NCBI GenBank assembly: GCA_015039315.1 | Contig: WIDE01000023.1 | Location: 29,487-93,486 of the forward strand | From: Clavulina sp. PMI_390 | Taxonomy: Eukaryota > Basidiomycota > Agaricomycetes > Cantharellales > Hydnaceae | Length of the DNA stretch: 64,000 nucleotides | Direction: 5' to 3' | Shown here: one piece after another, positions 1-11,365 of the stretch | Numbering within the stretch: the first letter of the stretch is position 1 | Layout of the letters: every line of letters starts with the position of its first letter | Notes under the pieces: model-generated | The model's database searches: none | The model's input: only the letters and a program-made list of their open reading frames with translations | Told to the model about the DNA's origin: nothing | Translations under genes and position numbers: made by a program

Positions 1-491
1 TAGCCATCGATGCCGACGAGGAGTATTTCCCTGTCCAGAGTGAAGGCGACACGGGTCTCATAATTTCCATAACCCCAAAGGCTATTCTGTTGCTGAATGT
101 GACCGTCAGATACGTTGAACGAATAAACATAGCCATTGCACCCTGCGTATGCGATGCCTCCGCTTTCTGCAGTGATTAGGTTCACAACGGCATAACCGCA
201 CCAAGGAAGACTAGTCTGCCATAACGTTTTGAGGGAAGTTGAGTCGAGCCCGAGAATATAGCCGTCTATACCAACAAGGAGAACAGAGCCATCATGCGAG
301 ATAGCAAGGCGAACTTCATAGTTGCCGCGGCCGCGAAGGGGATTTTCTTCCATAACTTGACCCGTCTCAGAATCGAGTCGATACACATAGCCATTGCTGG
401 CGGCGTACACATTAGGGCCGGAGACAAGAGTTGAGGTCACCTCGAAACCGCTACCTGGGAGACTAGTCTGCCAGTAGGTTTGGAGGGCCAT
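1..491 (-). CDS. Partial N-terminal repeat (WQTSLPG-type) protein, paralogue of the neighbouring PLC-like gene
   Basis: The reading frame opens at ATG 491-489 on the minus strand and stays open to base 1, so the gene runs off the window; about 163 residues are visible. They form two copies of an 80-residue unit beginning YWQTSLPGSG or LWQTSLPWCG and containing NGYVY, a GxGNxExRLA-like stretch and LLVGIDGY. The N-terminus closely matches the gene at 2,206-4,673, which carries four such units followed by a PI-PLC X-like domain, so this copy probably has the same C-terminal domain beyond the edge (inference). The units resemble PQQ/beta-propeller blades in length and in their Gly-aromatic pattern. 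No signal peptide is visible. Its promoter should lie just above 491. The two genes are a head-to-tail tandem pair about 1.7 kb apart. Confidence 0.75.
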   Translation of the reverse strand, partial: MALQTYWQTSLPGSGFEVTSTLVSGPNVYAASNGYVYRLDSETGQVMEENPLRGRGNYEVRLAISHDGSVLLVGIDGYILGLDSTSLKTLWQTSLPWCGYAVVNLITAESGGIAYAGCNGYVYSFNVSDGHIQQQNSLWGYGNYETRVAFTLDREILLVGIDG

Positions 492-2205
492 CGCAGATCA
501 AGTGCGGCGAGGGGAGGCCCTTCGAGAGGGGCTGTGCATGACGGATTGTGAGTTGGCTGTTTATGTAGCTTTCCAATTACTGTCAAAGACCGCCATGACG
601 AAATGCCCGAATTGGATATCATGGACTGAGGCCAATAGCATGCTTGGCAAAGCGTCTGGCTCCTGCATAATCTCGACACTTTGGTGCCTGACCACTTACA
701 TGCTCCACACAGGATTACGTGGGTTATTTTGCCCATAAACGAACTAGCTCCACCAGGTCACGAGGCTGTAAAAAATTCTAGCTAGCTGGTGCAACGCACA
801 ACGAATTAGCAACGGAAGTTGGAAGAATTATAGCCATAGCGTCTGGTCATAGAGGCCAGTACGTGAACTGCCAGAGGACATCGCGCTCGGCGCCAAGAAC
901 ATGAAGCTCATCCCAAACATGGGTACACTAAACCAATTTGATAACACGAAGCTTTGGTAGCAGAACTATATATGAACTAGAAGGCGACTGCGGCCCGCTT
1001 CCATACAATGGCGTGAAAGCGAGCAGCAATATGGAACGGAGGTTTGTACAACCAACTGACTTCAAGGCATGGCCCTGCAGAGTTGTGGAATACTGTACCT
1101 GTGATCAATATTGGTGAATGCCGGTAATACCGTTCACTTACCACTGGCCACTGGAAACCTACAAAGTCGATATCACCCTCCGCCTCATTACTTGCCCAAT
1201 CGAAGCTATATCAAAGAGAATAGGGTTCGGAAGTAAGTCCAGAATTTTGCGGGTACGCTGCAAGATGGGTGAGCTCCACAATAGCTGAGAATGCGGGCCG
1301 CTGCGCGGCCTTCATGGAGACAGCACTGTCCGTTTGTGAGAATAAACACGGCCAAGAAGCTCTATGAGGTAGTTGCGGGCAGGTAATGGGATTGGTGCAA
1401 GAAAGGACGTTCATTTGTTATCGTTATTAGAGGTTACACAAATGTTGATTGGCATGTCCTAAGAAAGCCGAGGATGTATTGCACAGAAGTAATCGCGAAG
1501 TAACAAAGTGTACATGTTTATGGTACCCAGTTGTATATGCTACTCCAAGGTACCAATCAGCGGGGCCCGACGGCGGCGATGCGATATATGTACGGGTAGG
1601 GAGGTTGCCTCGACGCGTAGGTAAAAGGTGTACGGCACTGCGAGGTATTGGAGTGAAGAGCGAGCAGCGTAATTTCATCCATGAAGTGGAAGAAGAATAG
1701 AAGAATGTGAAGAGCTGAGGTGGTGAGTAATCTCATAAGGAGCGATACCACGGCATGGAGAGTAGCGAAACGCGTTGCATGTTGCGAGAATGGTGCGGAG
1801 ACTGGTAGTGCGACGTGGCGGGATGAGGAACGCGAATCAAATGGGTCGTGACACATGGCGCTTAGAGGCGGCCCGCATCCGGACCGGGACATTCTTGTAA
1901 TTATAATACTTATAGATAATCTTGAATCAACATTTCTGGCACACAAGAGTGCTCCCAAGCCAGGCTCATATATTCAAAAGTGTCTAGGAAAGCGATTTTC
2001 ACGACGTAATAGCTGACGGCCAGCAGACTCATAGAATTTAGCCAGAGGACGCCAAAGGTACGTACAAACGCAGAAATATACAGAATTTGAGGCAATCATA
2101 TTACTTGGCAAAGGAGCGTCTGGTAAGGAAACGCGAGGAGAAGCAAGACAGCTTAACACCAGAAAGAGAACAAAAACCCAAAATTAACATCGCATGCTCA
2201 GACTA
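492..2205. other. Intergenic, no gene seen
   Basis: This 1.7-kb stretch separates the tandem PLC-like genes. It must hold the promoter of the upstream-facing partial gene and the 3' end of the other. The open frames in it lack recognisable protein sequence and splice-consistent continuation. I see no RNA gene or repeat. Confidence 0.6.
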
Positions 2206-4673
2206 TCAGTTCTTGGCCTTCTTCTGCAGTTTACTGTCGTCCTTAGCTACTTCCGGCTTACGCACAAATTTTGCCTTGCCTAGCTCCGACTCCTCAACTA
2301 GGTCTTGGAGCACCATAAGGGCTTGGGCGCTCTCGTTTGAAGGGTTGCGGCCTAGAACCCTGAAAGCGTGAGCATGGGTGCGTTCGATGACCTCGGCAAG
2401 CTTGATTGTGCCATCCTTCAGACCCTCCAACAGGTCATCCCGACTGACGGGAGCATGATTAGTCTGGACAGCTGTGGGTGAGGAGTAGGGAATTGGCATT
2501 GAAGAGGCAAGTTGGGGTTAGGATAACGATTTGAACATCTGCCTGCATTGGGAGAAAACTCACCAGTCCTTTCCATGTCAACACGAGATGCGGAGAGGGA
2601 GACAGGGGGAACAGTCCCTCCGTTGAGTGCGATGATGGCGGGGATCAGCGTCGGGTACAGAGAGATCCAATCAGCGATGACAATGTTGATCCCCACATTC
2701 GGGCCCCACCCGTTTAGCCAGGTTACGACTTGGGGATTACCTCCTTGAGCCAGCGCACCAAGGGAGTTATACCCCTGCCCAGCCAAACCAGATGTGACAA
2801 CGCTACCATTGGGGACACTTGGCATTGGAGAACAAAAGCAATGTTCCCAGTGTAGGGTAGCTCGCCGTTCAACACAGACTGAACGGCAGCGAAGTTCGGA
2901 GCATTAGGCCAAGGTGATGTGATGGCTGGACTAATAGTCTTGTTATCAACGTTGGGCCAGAGGAAACTGTTGGCCGTGACGGACGCGTCGTCATTGTAGA
3001 AGACGATAATCCTAGCACTCGTGGCCCAAAAATTGTTTAGCGTCGCATTGGAGTTGAAGCCGTTGCTCCCACCCTGATTAGAGCCATTCGGATTGTAAAC
3101 GGCAAGGGAAGCAGAGAACGCGGCTGTGAGAGAGTTGATGAGGCTCGCGTGATCGTTGGTGCTCATAGAATAGAAGTGGTTGAAATCGAGGATGACGATT
3201 TCATCGTTGTTACCTTGGGCGGCAAGGAATGCGGAGAGCTGGGTAATGAGGTCCGACACAGGGGCTGACACCAGCCCATGCACAAAGTAAAGCGATCCAC
3301 CACCCTGAACGCGCAAATCGAAATAACGGACTCCAGAATTAAGTTGAGAAAGGAAATTATCGGGCTGCGCGATGGACCAGATCGCGATGATTTGCTTGAT
3401 CATCCAAGGGGGGAGGAGGGGAATCGCTTCGATGAAGTTGACATACCACGGCAGATCCAAGCCAATTGGAGAGAATGCTGTGATTGCATACGTGCCAGAG
3501 TCATGCGTCCCGGGGATGGCAATCTGGCGAAGCATTTTAGGGCCGATGACAGAGGCATTATTCGTCATCCAAGGGCCTACTTGGGGAGGAGGGACGGGCA
3601 GGAGGCCCACGGCGTAGCCGTTGATGCCAACAAAGACATGCTCGTCGGCTTTGGCGCTCACCGCCAGGCGCGTCTCGTGATTTCCTAGACCAGGCAGCGC
3701 ATTTTGGCCGATGACGTTGCCGCTCTCGTCCAGGCTGTAGACGTATCCGTTGCATCCAAAGTACGTGAAAAGCTCGCCCGCGACAACGTCGGTGATATTG
3801 TAACCACAACCTAACATTCAAGTGAGTGGAAGTGTTAGTGGACGATGGACCATTAAGAAATATGGCGAATGTACCGGGAAGACTCGTTTGATAGATCGTG
3901 GTGATGTCAGTTGCCTTCACAGCGACGCCATATCCATTGGCGCCAACAAGAAGCACGCCGTCGTCATCACGAAGGGAAAGGCGTCCTTCCGCCTTCCCCG
4001 TGCCACTGAGACTGTTCTGCTGCGATACGCTCCCATTGGAGGAATCGAGCATATGAAGATAGCCATTGCAGATGGCATAGCAGCAGCCCTGCCCGCCAGC
4101 CACGGTCGTCACTGCGTAGCCGCTACCAGGGAGGCTAGTCTGCCAGCTCGTAGAGAGGCTGGACGTATCCAGGCCGAGAGCAGAGCCATCGATACCGACG
4201 AGAAGTATGTCAGCGGCGAGCGTGAGGGCGAGACGAGGTTCGTTATTTCCGAGTCCGGAAAGGCTATTTTGCTGTTGGAGGCCTCCATCGGCGATGGTGA
4301 ATGAATAGACGTATCCGTTACACGCTGCATATGCGATGCTCCCACCACCTGGCGCGAGCACGTTGACGACGTTATAGCCGTACCCGGGAAGGCTGGTTTG
4401 CCAGTTGGTACTGAGGCTAGTGGAATTGAGTCCGAGAATATAGCCATCCGTACCGACGAGCAGCGTAGAGCCGTCACTTGAGAGCGCGAAACGGACTTCG
4501 TTGTTACCAAGGCCAGAAAGATTGTTCTGCTGAAGAATCTGGCCTGAACGCGAGTCAAGGACATAGACATAGCCATTACTGCCGGCGTATACGTTGGTGC
4601 CGGAGACAAGGGTGGAGGTCACCTCATAGCCAGAACTAGGGAGACTCGTTTGCCAGTACGATTGGAGAGACAT
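2206..4673 (-). CDS. Four beta-propeller-like repeats fused to a PI-PLC X-like phosphodiesterase domain
   Basis: Exons (minus): 4673-3875, 3810-2564, 2471-2206; introns of 64 and 92 nt. Residues 1 to about 345 are four units of about 80 residues, each starting with a WQTSLPG-like motif and carrying NGYVY and LLVGxDGY. They are followed by a PLC-like phosphodiesterase (PI-PLC X) domain: LRQIAIPGTHDSGTY holds the first catalytic-type His, YFVHGLV the second, and DLRVQGG and ILDFNHF match conserved strands. Such enzymes cleave phosphoinositide or GPI-type phosphodiester bonds; the substrate here is unknown. The last exon is a charged tail ending KKAKN. No clear signal peptide. The frame breaks at a CCCC run (minus strand; 2811-2814): one added base restores frame and gives about 770 residues. 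A 44-nt intron starting GTGTCCCC would also restore frame, but would remove sequence resembling the family's conserved core, so I favour a frameshift. It is in tandem with the partial gene at 1-491. Confidence 0.85.
2811..2814 (-). other. One-base frame break in a C4/G4 run inside the PLC-like gene
   Basis: Upstream of the run the frame reads VLQCQVSP; downstream the protein-like frame (NGSVVTSGLAGQG) is shifted by one. Adding one base to the run joins them. This is either an assembly error or a real lesion. Confidence 0.65.
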
Positions 4674-6061
4674 TGTTTACAGAGGAGCGGTAGATATTTC
4701 TGGTGGGGGTGAGATGAGTGGGGAACCGATGAAATCTGGGGCTTTATGTACGTTTCTCAGCCTGTATTGGATCCCGATAGCCATTGCCAACATCCCGTCT
4801 GTGGCTCCAATGCACCATTTTCGGAACCAATGATTTGATTCTAAAAGGGCATACATGTTAGGCCACGATCATCCACGAAGTTCGGGTGCCTGATACTTTG
4901 TGTGCTTTGAAAGCCTGAAACGGACCATTCCATCCGCAAGATCGGGGTAGCTCAGGCTCTATCGGTGGGTTTCATGGCACATAGCTGTCAACCAGGACGA
5001 TAGATAGGGTACATATAAAATTAGCGGAATCAATAAAGGCCCCAATAATGGCTTCTTTCACAAAGATGGAACAACATCATCTGGTAAGGTTAGAGCGGTG
5101 CGAAGAGAAACGCGAGACGCACCTTGAGTCAGTTTGCCCCAGAGTGAGTTGTGGCTCAACTTCGTTTCTCGAATTTGGCGCAACAAATGAGCTACCCCGC
5201 AATCCGACATCCGAGCAATTCGCAACAGCCTGATTAACATATGCACTGAGTCACCCAGCCTCCTGGCGGGTAGGGTCTATTGAATATATCCGTTGAAGTA
5301 TTTCGCCATGGAGTCGCGGCATCGCAGATTTCTTTTCCAAAAGTGCTTTATGTGGACAAAGGGGACAGTACTGGATAGGAGAAAGCTCCTAAGAGAAGGA
5401 ATAGAGGTGCAATTACGTCCACGTGCCAGCTGGTGGTGCCTTGCGTAGATTGACCAGAATATCGAGGTATATCACTAGCATGCAATTGGCACTTCAAAAA
5501 GATGCGTTAAGCTCGATGAATCGCTTATCACGATGTAGGCTTCCTGAGAATCCCTCATCCGGTTGGAAAGCACTAGCATAATTGTTGCGATATCAGGTGC
5601 TTTCTATCTTGAACGAGTCTCCGAGGGTAGTGTGGGACATATCGATGAGTTAAGCGGACATCATAAAATGGGACGCTCCCCGCACAAGGCGACCTGGTCA
5701 AGAGAGCGAAAGGCACAGACATCTGGTGATTGTTTGAATCAAGGCTTGAACGCGAGACATCGGACCAAATGAACACACACAGTAATACACAGAGAGCAAA
5801 TCGTAATGCACGAATCCTTCACTATGGCTCGATTTTCGGCGATAAACCGAGAGTGAGGGAGTTGTGAAAACATCAGGAGGATTTTTATCAAAATTTCTAT
5901 TGACAATTATGCTGGTATCGGCAAAGCTAGCATAAGAGGCGAGCACCGTATTCTACTGGGGATCTGGATATTGTGTATCATCCAGATATCAAGGAGCTAT
6001 ACATAGAAGAAGAGCGCATGAAGGTTTAATTTTGACATGCAATGAAAGAATTAGTTTCAAT
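4674..6061. other. Intergenic, no gene seen
   Basis: The stretch contains the promoter of the PLC-like gene; a weak TATA-like ACATAAAG (minus) lies about 70 bases above its ATG near 4,745. The downstream end of the next minus-strand gene is at 6,062. Short open frames here show no recognisable protein or splice continuity. Confidence 0.55.
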
Positions 6062-7449
6062 TTAGGAAGTGGGCGGCGAGGATGACGACGTTGGAGGTTT
6101 CGAATCCTTCCCGTTCCCAGGTTTATTCCCCTTTTCCCTCTCTTTCTGGGCCTCCCCCGCCTTCTTCTTCGCCTCTTCCCAACGCTTGCTCCAACCCGTC
6201 GCAAGCATGGTCAGCCCCTCTCCGGTCTTGGCTTTCTCCCACACCTTGAGTGCGAAGCGCTCCTGTGCGCCACCTGGTGCGAACGAGTCGATGTACTTGC
6301 TGGAAGGCTTGAGTATTGCGGTTATGGACTCGGAGATTGAATCGAGGAGTTGAGAGGGTAGCGGGCCAACTTCTATCTGAGTCGATTGGCTGGAGACAGA
6401 CTTGAGCGCCACACTCAACGATCCACGATGAGGATCAATGCAAGACTCACTGGTATTTGCGAAGCCATTCCATATATTGTTCGTCTTCTCTTCGAGGATC
6501 GTTCTCACGAATCTACGGGAAGAAAATGCCAGTTCGAAAAGGATAACGGACGCTTGTCAACAAAACGTACAATTTCATCGACCGTCCAGTCCTTGGCGAG
6601 CCCAGCACTCGACATGCTGGTCATGCGGTCGACCGCGCGGAATCTGCTCTTGCCATAGTAGACGAACCGGCCGTCAAAGCCAAAGATGGCTGGCTGTACC
6701 GTGTGGTTCTCGCGTTTGATCGCTATACGGCCGTCTCGCAGACGAACACCCTCGTAGGTCTTACTTGTGTCAGCGCTTGCGGATGAGTTCTTTGGTGCAT
6801 GTTCTGAGGCGCCTGAAGCACCTGAAGCACCTGAAGCACCTGACGCGGATGTGGATCCTGAGGCCGACGCTCCACTGGACTGAGCAGGCGCTCCTGCTAC
6901 AGAGGTCTGGATGACTTCGCCTTGACCTTCATAGGGTTTTCCAGAAGCCTGGCGCGCAGGGTAGTCCCAGTAATCTTGGGGTGTCAACCGTCTCCAACAG
7001 AGCGTGGTGCAGACAGGTTGCTGGCCCAGACTTCTTCTAGCAGCTGTTTGGGTACAGTAGGTGATGCATCGCTCGTCATTGCGGTTTTCGGGACGGGTAT
7101 AATGCGATGGACGACCGACGAGGGTGACAATGGAAGGGAGATGCAGAGTTGGGGCAGAACGAGGTGGTGCGGGGTTAGCACTTGAGGATGATGATGAAGG
7201 ATTGGATTGGCGCGAGGAAGATGAGGATGAATGCGGACGGTATGGGTGTTCAGCGGGGTCTATAGGGGGATATGAAGAGTTTGGCGCGTTGGAGCGATGT
7301 CTGAACGGTAAAGGAGACTCAGTGTTGGCTGGCTTGGGAGATGTTGATGGATCAGACGGTGTCTGAGAACCAGAGCCACTAGGAGCAGAACTATCAGGAC
7401 TATTTCCCGATTTTGGACCCGAATCACGTTCAGAGTCGGAGGGCGGCAT
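6062..7449 (-). CDS. Ser-rich protein of unknown function with a twin CX3C motif
   Basis: Exons (minus): 7449-6571, 6512-6451, 6389-6062; introns of 58 and 61 nt; 422 residues. The second exon is only 62 nt, and the third acceptor is the TCTCCAG before CCAATCG, because the later CAG would put a stop in frame. Residues 1-100 are Ser/Pro-rich and probably disordered. Around 128-151 there is C-X3-C-X14-C-X3-C (CITYC ... CTTLC), followed by WRRLTPQDYWDYP. An Ala-Ser-Gly repeat follows, then a compact region with DGRIAIKRENHTVQP, DWTVDEIVRFVDK and a Lys/Glu-rich C-terminus. The twin CX3C spacing resembles that of small Tim chaperones, but the length and the rest do not, so no function is assigned. 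It is divergent from ATM1 with 291 bases between the two start codons, so a shared promoter is likely. Confidence 0.8.
6811..6846. repeat. 9-bp tandem repeat (about four copies) coding for Ala-Ser-Gly units
   Basis: The unit is CCTGAAGCA on the plus strand. It translates on the minus strand to repeated Ala-Ser-Gly within the Ser-rich protein and is a likely site of length variation between strains. Confidence 0.75.
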
Positions 7450-7740
7450 GGTAGCTGACTGACGTCTAGATTTCTGGACGATGGGATGGGTGGTAGGGCC
7501 GAAGGTCGTTCTGAGGTGGGTATAGTGGTGACCTGAAACAGTTTCTTCTAGTCTTTCTTTGGGAACTGAGTCTCAGATGTCAACGAGAGTGGTCGAGGGC
7601 TGCAGGTCGTCCACGACGTCGACGCGCGCGAATTCTGCACAGCCACTGTGACTCCTGGTAATTCCCACGGCCTCTGGCTCAAACTCTCTCGGCATCTCGT
7701 CGTCGACAGGCTGAATTGCGCAACACGTTCCTCAGTCCTC

Positions 7741-10640
7741 ATGGGTCCACTACGGACGCCAGGTGCTCGAAATGTGCTTAGAATACCTATCGTGAGCGTG
7801 ATGATGCACTGTTTCTGGATCGAAGCTCTCAGCTCATGGTGACTCTTATCCAAAGCTACATTGCACTCGGCCGTTGAGCTCATATGCTGGGTTCCATGCC
7901 CCTAAAGCCTCTATAAAAGTCCCCTTAATCACTCCTAGAGCTCTTCAACACTCTCGATTTCTTCATGCTTCATCTCCCTTGGCCAAACCTCCAACGCAGA
8001 CCTCGGCCACCGCTCCCCCGAACACGGCGAGTGTGTCAGCGCCTACCGCTTCACCAACACCCCCCGGTCCGACCAGCGAGAAATTGCCTACCCGTGCCCA
8101 GCAACGCAAAATAGACTTAACAATATTAAAGGATCTCTTGGTCAACGTATGGCCCAAGAAAGGTCGCGAGACCAAGATTCGGGTCGTGGTAGCGCTCACT
8201 CTGCTATTCGCTGGCAAGGTATTGTACCTGAAGTACTGCTTCGATAATCAAGCTGAACCCTCTACACTATAGCTTCTCAATGTCCAAGTGCCTTTCTTGT
8301 TCAAGAGCATCGTCGATACTCTGAATATTGAGGTTTCTTCCGACATGACGGTATGGGCCATCGCGGGCAGTCTCGTAGTCGGCTGTAAGTGCCCGGAACA
8401 ACTATATACTCTGGTGCTGCCTACCCCTTGGCTCATCGTTTCGTCTTGCAGACGGTGCTGCTCGTATCGCCGCGACCTTGTTTTCTGAGCTTCGTAATGC
8501 AATCTTTGCGAATGTTGCTCAAGATGCGATCCGAAAGGTCGCAAGGGACACCTTCAGTCATCTCCTCTCTCTCGATTCGCGTTTCCATCTCTCACGGCAG
8601 ACTGGTGGCCTCACCAGAGCTATCGATCGTGGGACAAAGTATGTGCAGCATATCGAAGGGCATTCTCATATAATTGTTACTGATATTGCCCACCTCTTGT
8701 GCCCTACCATCGACAATTTCTATAGAGGCATCACATTCCTTCTTTCATCAATGATTTTCCACGTTCTGCCCACTGCACTTGAGATCTCCATGGTCTGCGG
8801 CATCCTGGTACGAAACTACATTGCTTCTGCAGGACCATACCTTACACCAACTATTCTGTATTGTTCCGCAGACGTATAAGTTCGGTGTGGATTTCGCGGC
8901 CGTCACACTTGGCACAATGGCAGCATATACGTGGTTCACCATCTCAACTACGGCGTGGAGGTGAGTGGCCGCTCCAGATCCAGATCATAGCATGAATTCA
9001 CAAACAACCTTTTGCAGGACTCAATTCCGAAGACAAGCTAACAACGCAGATAACAAGGCAGCTGATGTCTCCGTTGACGCCTTGATCAACTATGAAGCTG
9101 TGAAAGTTCGTTGCTACCGTACCCTGCTTCAAACCCTAACATTCTGATTTCTGGCTACGCACTAGCACTTTAACAACGAGCGATTCGAAGTTAAACAATA
9201 TGACAAACATTTAGCCGAGTACGAGAAGGCATCGCTCAAGATTGCTACCTCTCTCGCATACCTCAACTCGGGCCAAAATGTAATCTTTTCGTCTGCTCTA
9301 ACACTGATGATGTATCTCGGAGCACAAGGAGTGCTTTCTGGTAAGTCTTGATTCAATGAACCGAGAGAGCAAATTGTTGGATCTGGCCAACCGTCAATTA
9401 TTTATAGGCACTATGACGGTTGGAGATCTAGTCATGATCAATGGACTTGTCTTCCAGCTGTCTTTGCCTCTGAACTTTTTGGGCACGGTTTATCGCGAGC
9501 TGAGACAGAGCCTCCTTGACATGGAGACACTGTTCAACCTGCAGAAAGATCATGCCCCGATCGTGGTTTGTTATATTCTCAAATGACTTGGCAATATCGT
9601 TGACCGTAATGCACTATTGAACAGGACCCGCCTTCTGCCAAACCTCTCGCGCTTCAAGGAGGCTCCATCCGCTTTGAGAATGTCTCGTTCGGCTATACTC
9701 CTGCCCGTCCCATCCTCAAGAACCTTTCCTTCACAGTGCCAGCTGGCAAGAAGGTTGCTTTCGTCGGACCATCGGGCTGTGGCAAATCAACTGTCTTCCG
9801 TCTGATCTATCGGTTCTATGAACCCGATTCGGGACGCATTCTCATCGATGATCAAGATATCTCTTCATCGGTGACCATGGACAGTCTACGCCAAGCAATC
9901 GGTGTGGTGCCTCAAGATACGCCTCTTTTCCATGCGGATGTGATGCATAATATTCGATATGGGAGACTAGACGCTACCGATGAAGAGGTGTATGAAGCTG
10001 CTAGACGAGCTAATGTGCACCATGCGGTGATGAGGCTGCCGGATAAGTATGCTACTCAGGTAGGAGAAAGAGGCCTGATGATATCTGGTGGGGAAAAGCA
10101 GAGGCTGGCGGTGGCAAGAGTACTACTGAAGGATCCTCCGATTCTGTTTTTCGATGAGGCGGTGAGTGTCAGCTTTTTCTCCGCGGCTTGATTGGAAATA
10201 CCAAATATTTCCCCTCATTCTTTTTACTAGACGTCGGCATTGGATAGTAGGACTGAACAAGAACTGATGAGGAATATTAATTCTGTGCTCCAAGAGAAGG
10301 CGCGCACAAGCATATTTATTGCTCATCGGTATGTTGCCTGTTTGAGGATTATTGTGCAGCTGCGGCTTATGAAATACATGCTTACCTATGACTCTTGGGC
10401 AATTTAAGCTTACGGACGATCGTGGAAGCGGGTGAGTAGCAATATTGATTCTAACTATAGTGCGGGATTCTCACCCTCCCTGGATCAGATATTATCATCG
10501 TCCTCAAGGACGGATCTGTTGTGGAACAAGGGACCCACGAGGAGCTTCTCACACGAAACGGCCTTTATGCAGACATGTGGCGGCAACAAGAAGGCGAGGA
10601 GGCCAGGGAAAACGCTCAGCAGATTGCCCCCGATGCATAG
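7741..10640 (+). CDS. ATM1: Mitochondrial ABC exporter of the iron-sulfur cluster pathway (Atm1)
   Basis: Exons: 7741-7791, 7856-8218, 8273-8384, 8452-8638, 8726-8807, 8872-8960, 9018-9105, 9166-9340, 9408-9565, 9625-10161, 10231-10328, 10409-10431, 10489-10640; 704 residues, the usual family length. A half-transporter: a basic, Ser-rich N-terminus typical of a matrix presequence, a transmembrane domain ([43 protein letters not shown]), then one ATPase domain with Walker [10 protein letters not shown] (about 483-491), signature SGGEKQR, Walker B ILFFDEA-TSALD and the AHR switch His. Atm1 dimers in the inner membrane export a glutathione-linked sulfur or Fe-S species to the cytosol for cytosolic and nuclear Fe-S protein assembly (established for the family). 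The first exon (17 codons) is inferred: no in-frame ATG exists in the second, and a 64-nt GT-AG intron joins ATGGGTCC-initiated sequence in frame. It is divergent from the twin-CX3C gene. Confidence 0.95.
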
Positions 10641-11365
10641 CCGATATTCTGTATGCATCCATCAACCAACCCCCTTATGTGCAATCGATCATCTCCCAAA
10701 CCCCAACACATTTTGGGAGCTCACGTGGTGCCAGGTGCGAATGGTGAAATTTTGGACTGACTGATGAAGAATGAGTCATTCTAGACCTTGGACATGGCTA
10801 GTGACGTTGATGTGATTCTATGTTTGGTCAAAGTCGACAACTTTTTGGCTGGGTCACCTGTGCTGGCCACGACTGGCGGACTTGATGGCGGCAGATAAGC
10901 GGGGCATGGCGGCTGCGCAGCGCCTAATATGGGATTGCAGGGCAATGCAGGGGCAGAAGGTCCAGACCCCAGGCCAAATGTCTGCCAATGACCTCATCGC
11001 TCCTTGGCGAAGAGCTATAACCGTCGGAACCGAGCAGATAAAGCACCTCACAATCTCCCCGGACCATCTGAATGCCTTTTTTCGGCCCATGTGGCCTATT
11101 TTCTCCGGTGTTCTCAAGGTTCTGCAAGCTTCCTTTCCGCCCCCTACCCCCCTAGTCCAAAGAGCCACTACCTTTTCGCCCCGATACGCGCATCTGGATC
11201 GACGCCACATCGCTTGATTTCCAAACTTGCTTCCCACCCTCCTCGGCGCTGTGCTGCCGCTTGTAATTGATGATTGATCCGTATCGCTCGCTAACGCTCT
11301 CCCACCCTGAACACACAGGAACCCAGACATCACAATAACCATAGATTTTACCATTTCTCGACAAC
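10641..11365. other. Intergenic, no gene seen
   Basis: This is the 3' flank of ATM1 and the promoter region of the F-box gene that starts at 11,366. Pyrimidine-rich tracts occur shortly above that ATG. The overlapping open frames look random. Confidence 0.55.

Noticed and set aside
1557..1958. 133-codon minus-strand open frame between the PLC-like genes
   Set aside because: No recognisable sequence, no paralogue and no splice partner.
8248..8544. Minus-strand frames opposite ATM1 exons
   Set aside because: They are antisense to exons that encode conserved Atm1 sequence.
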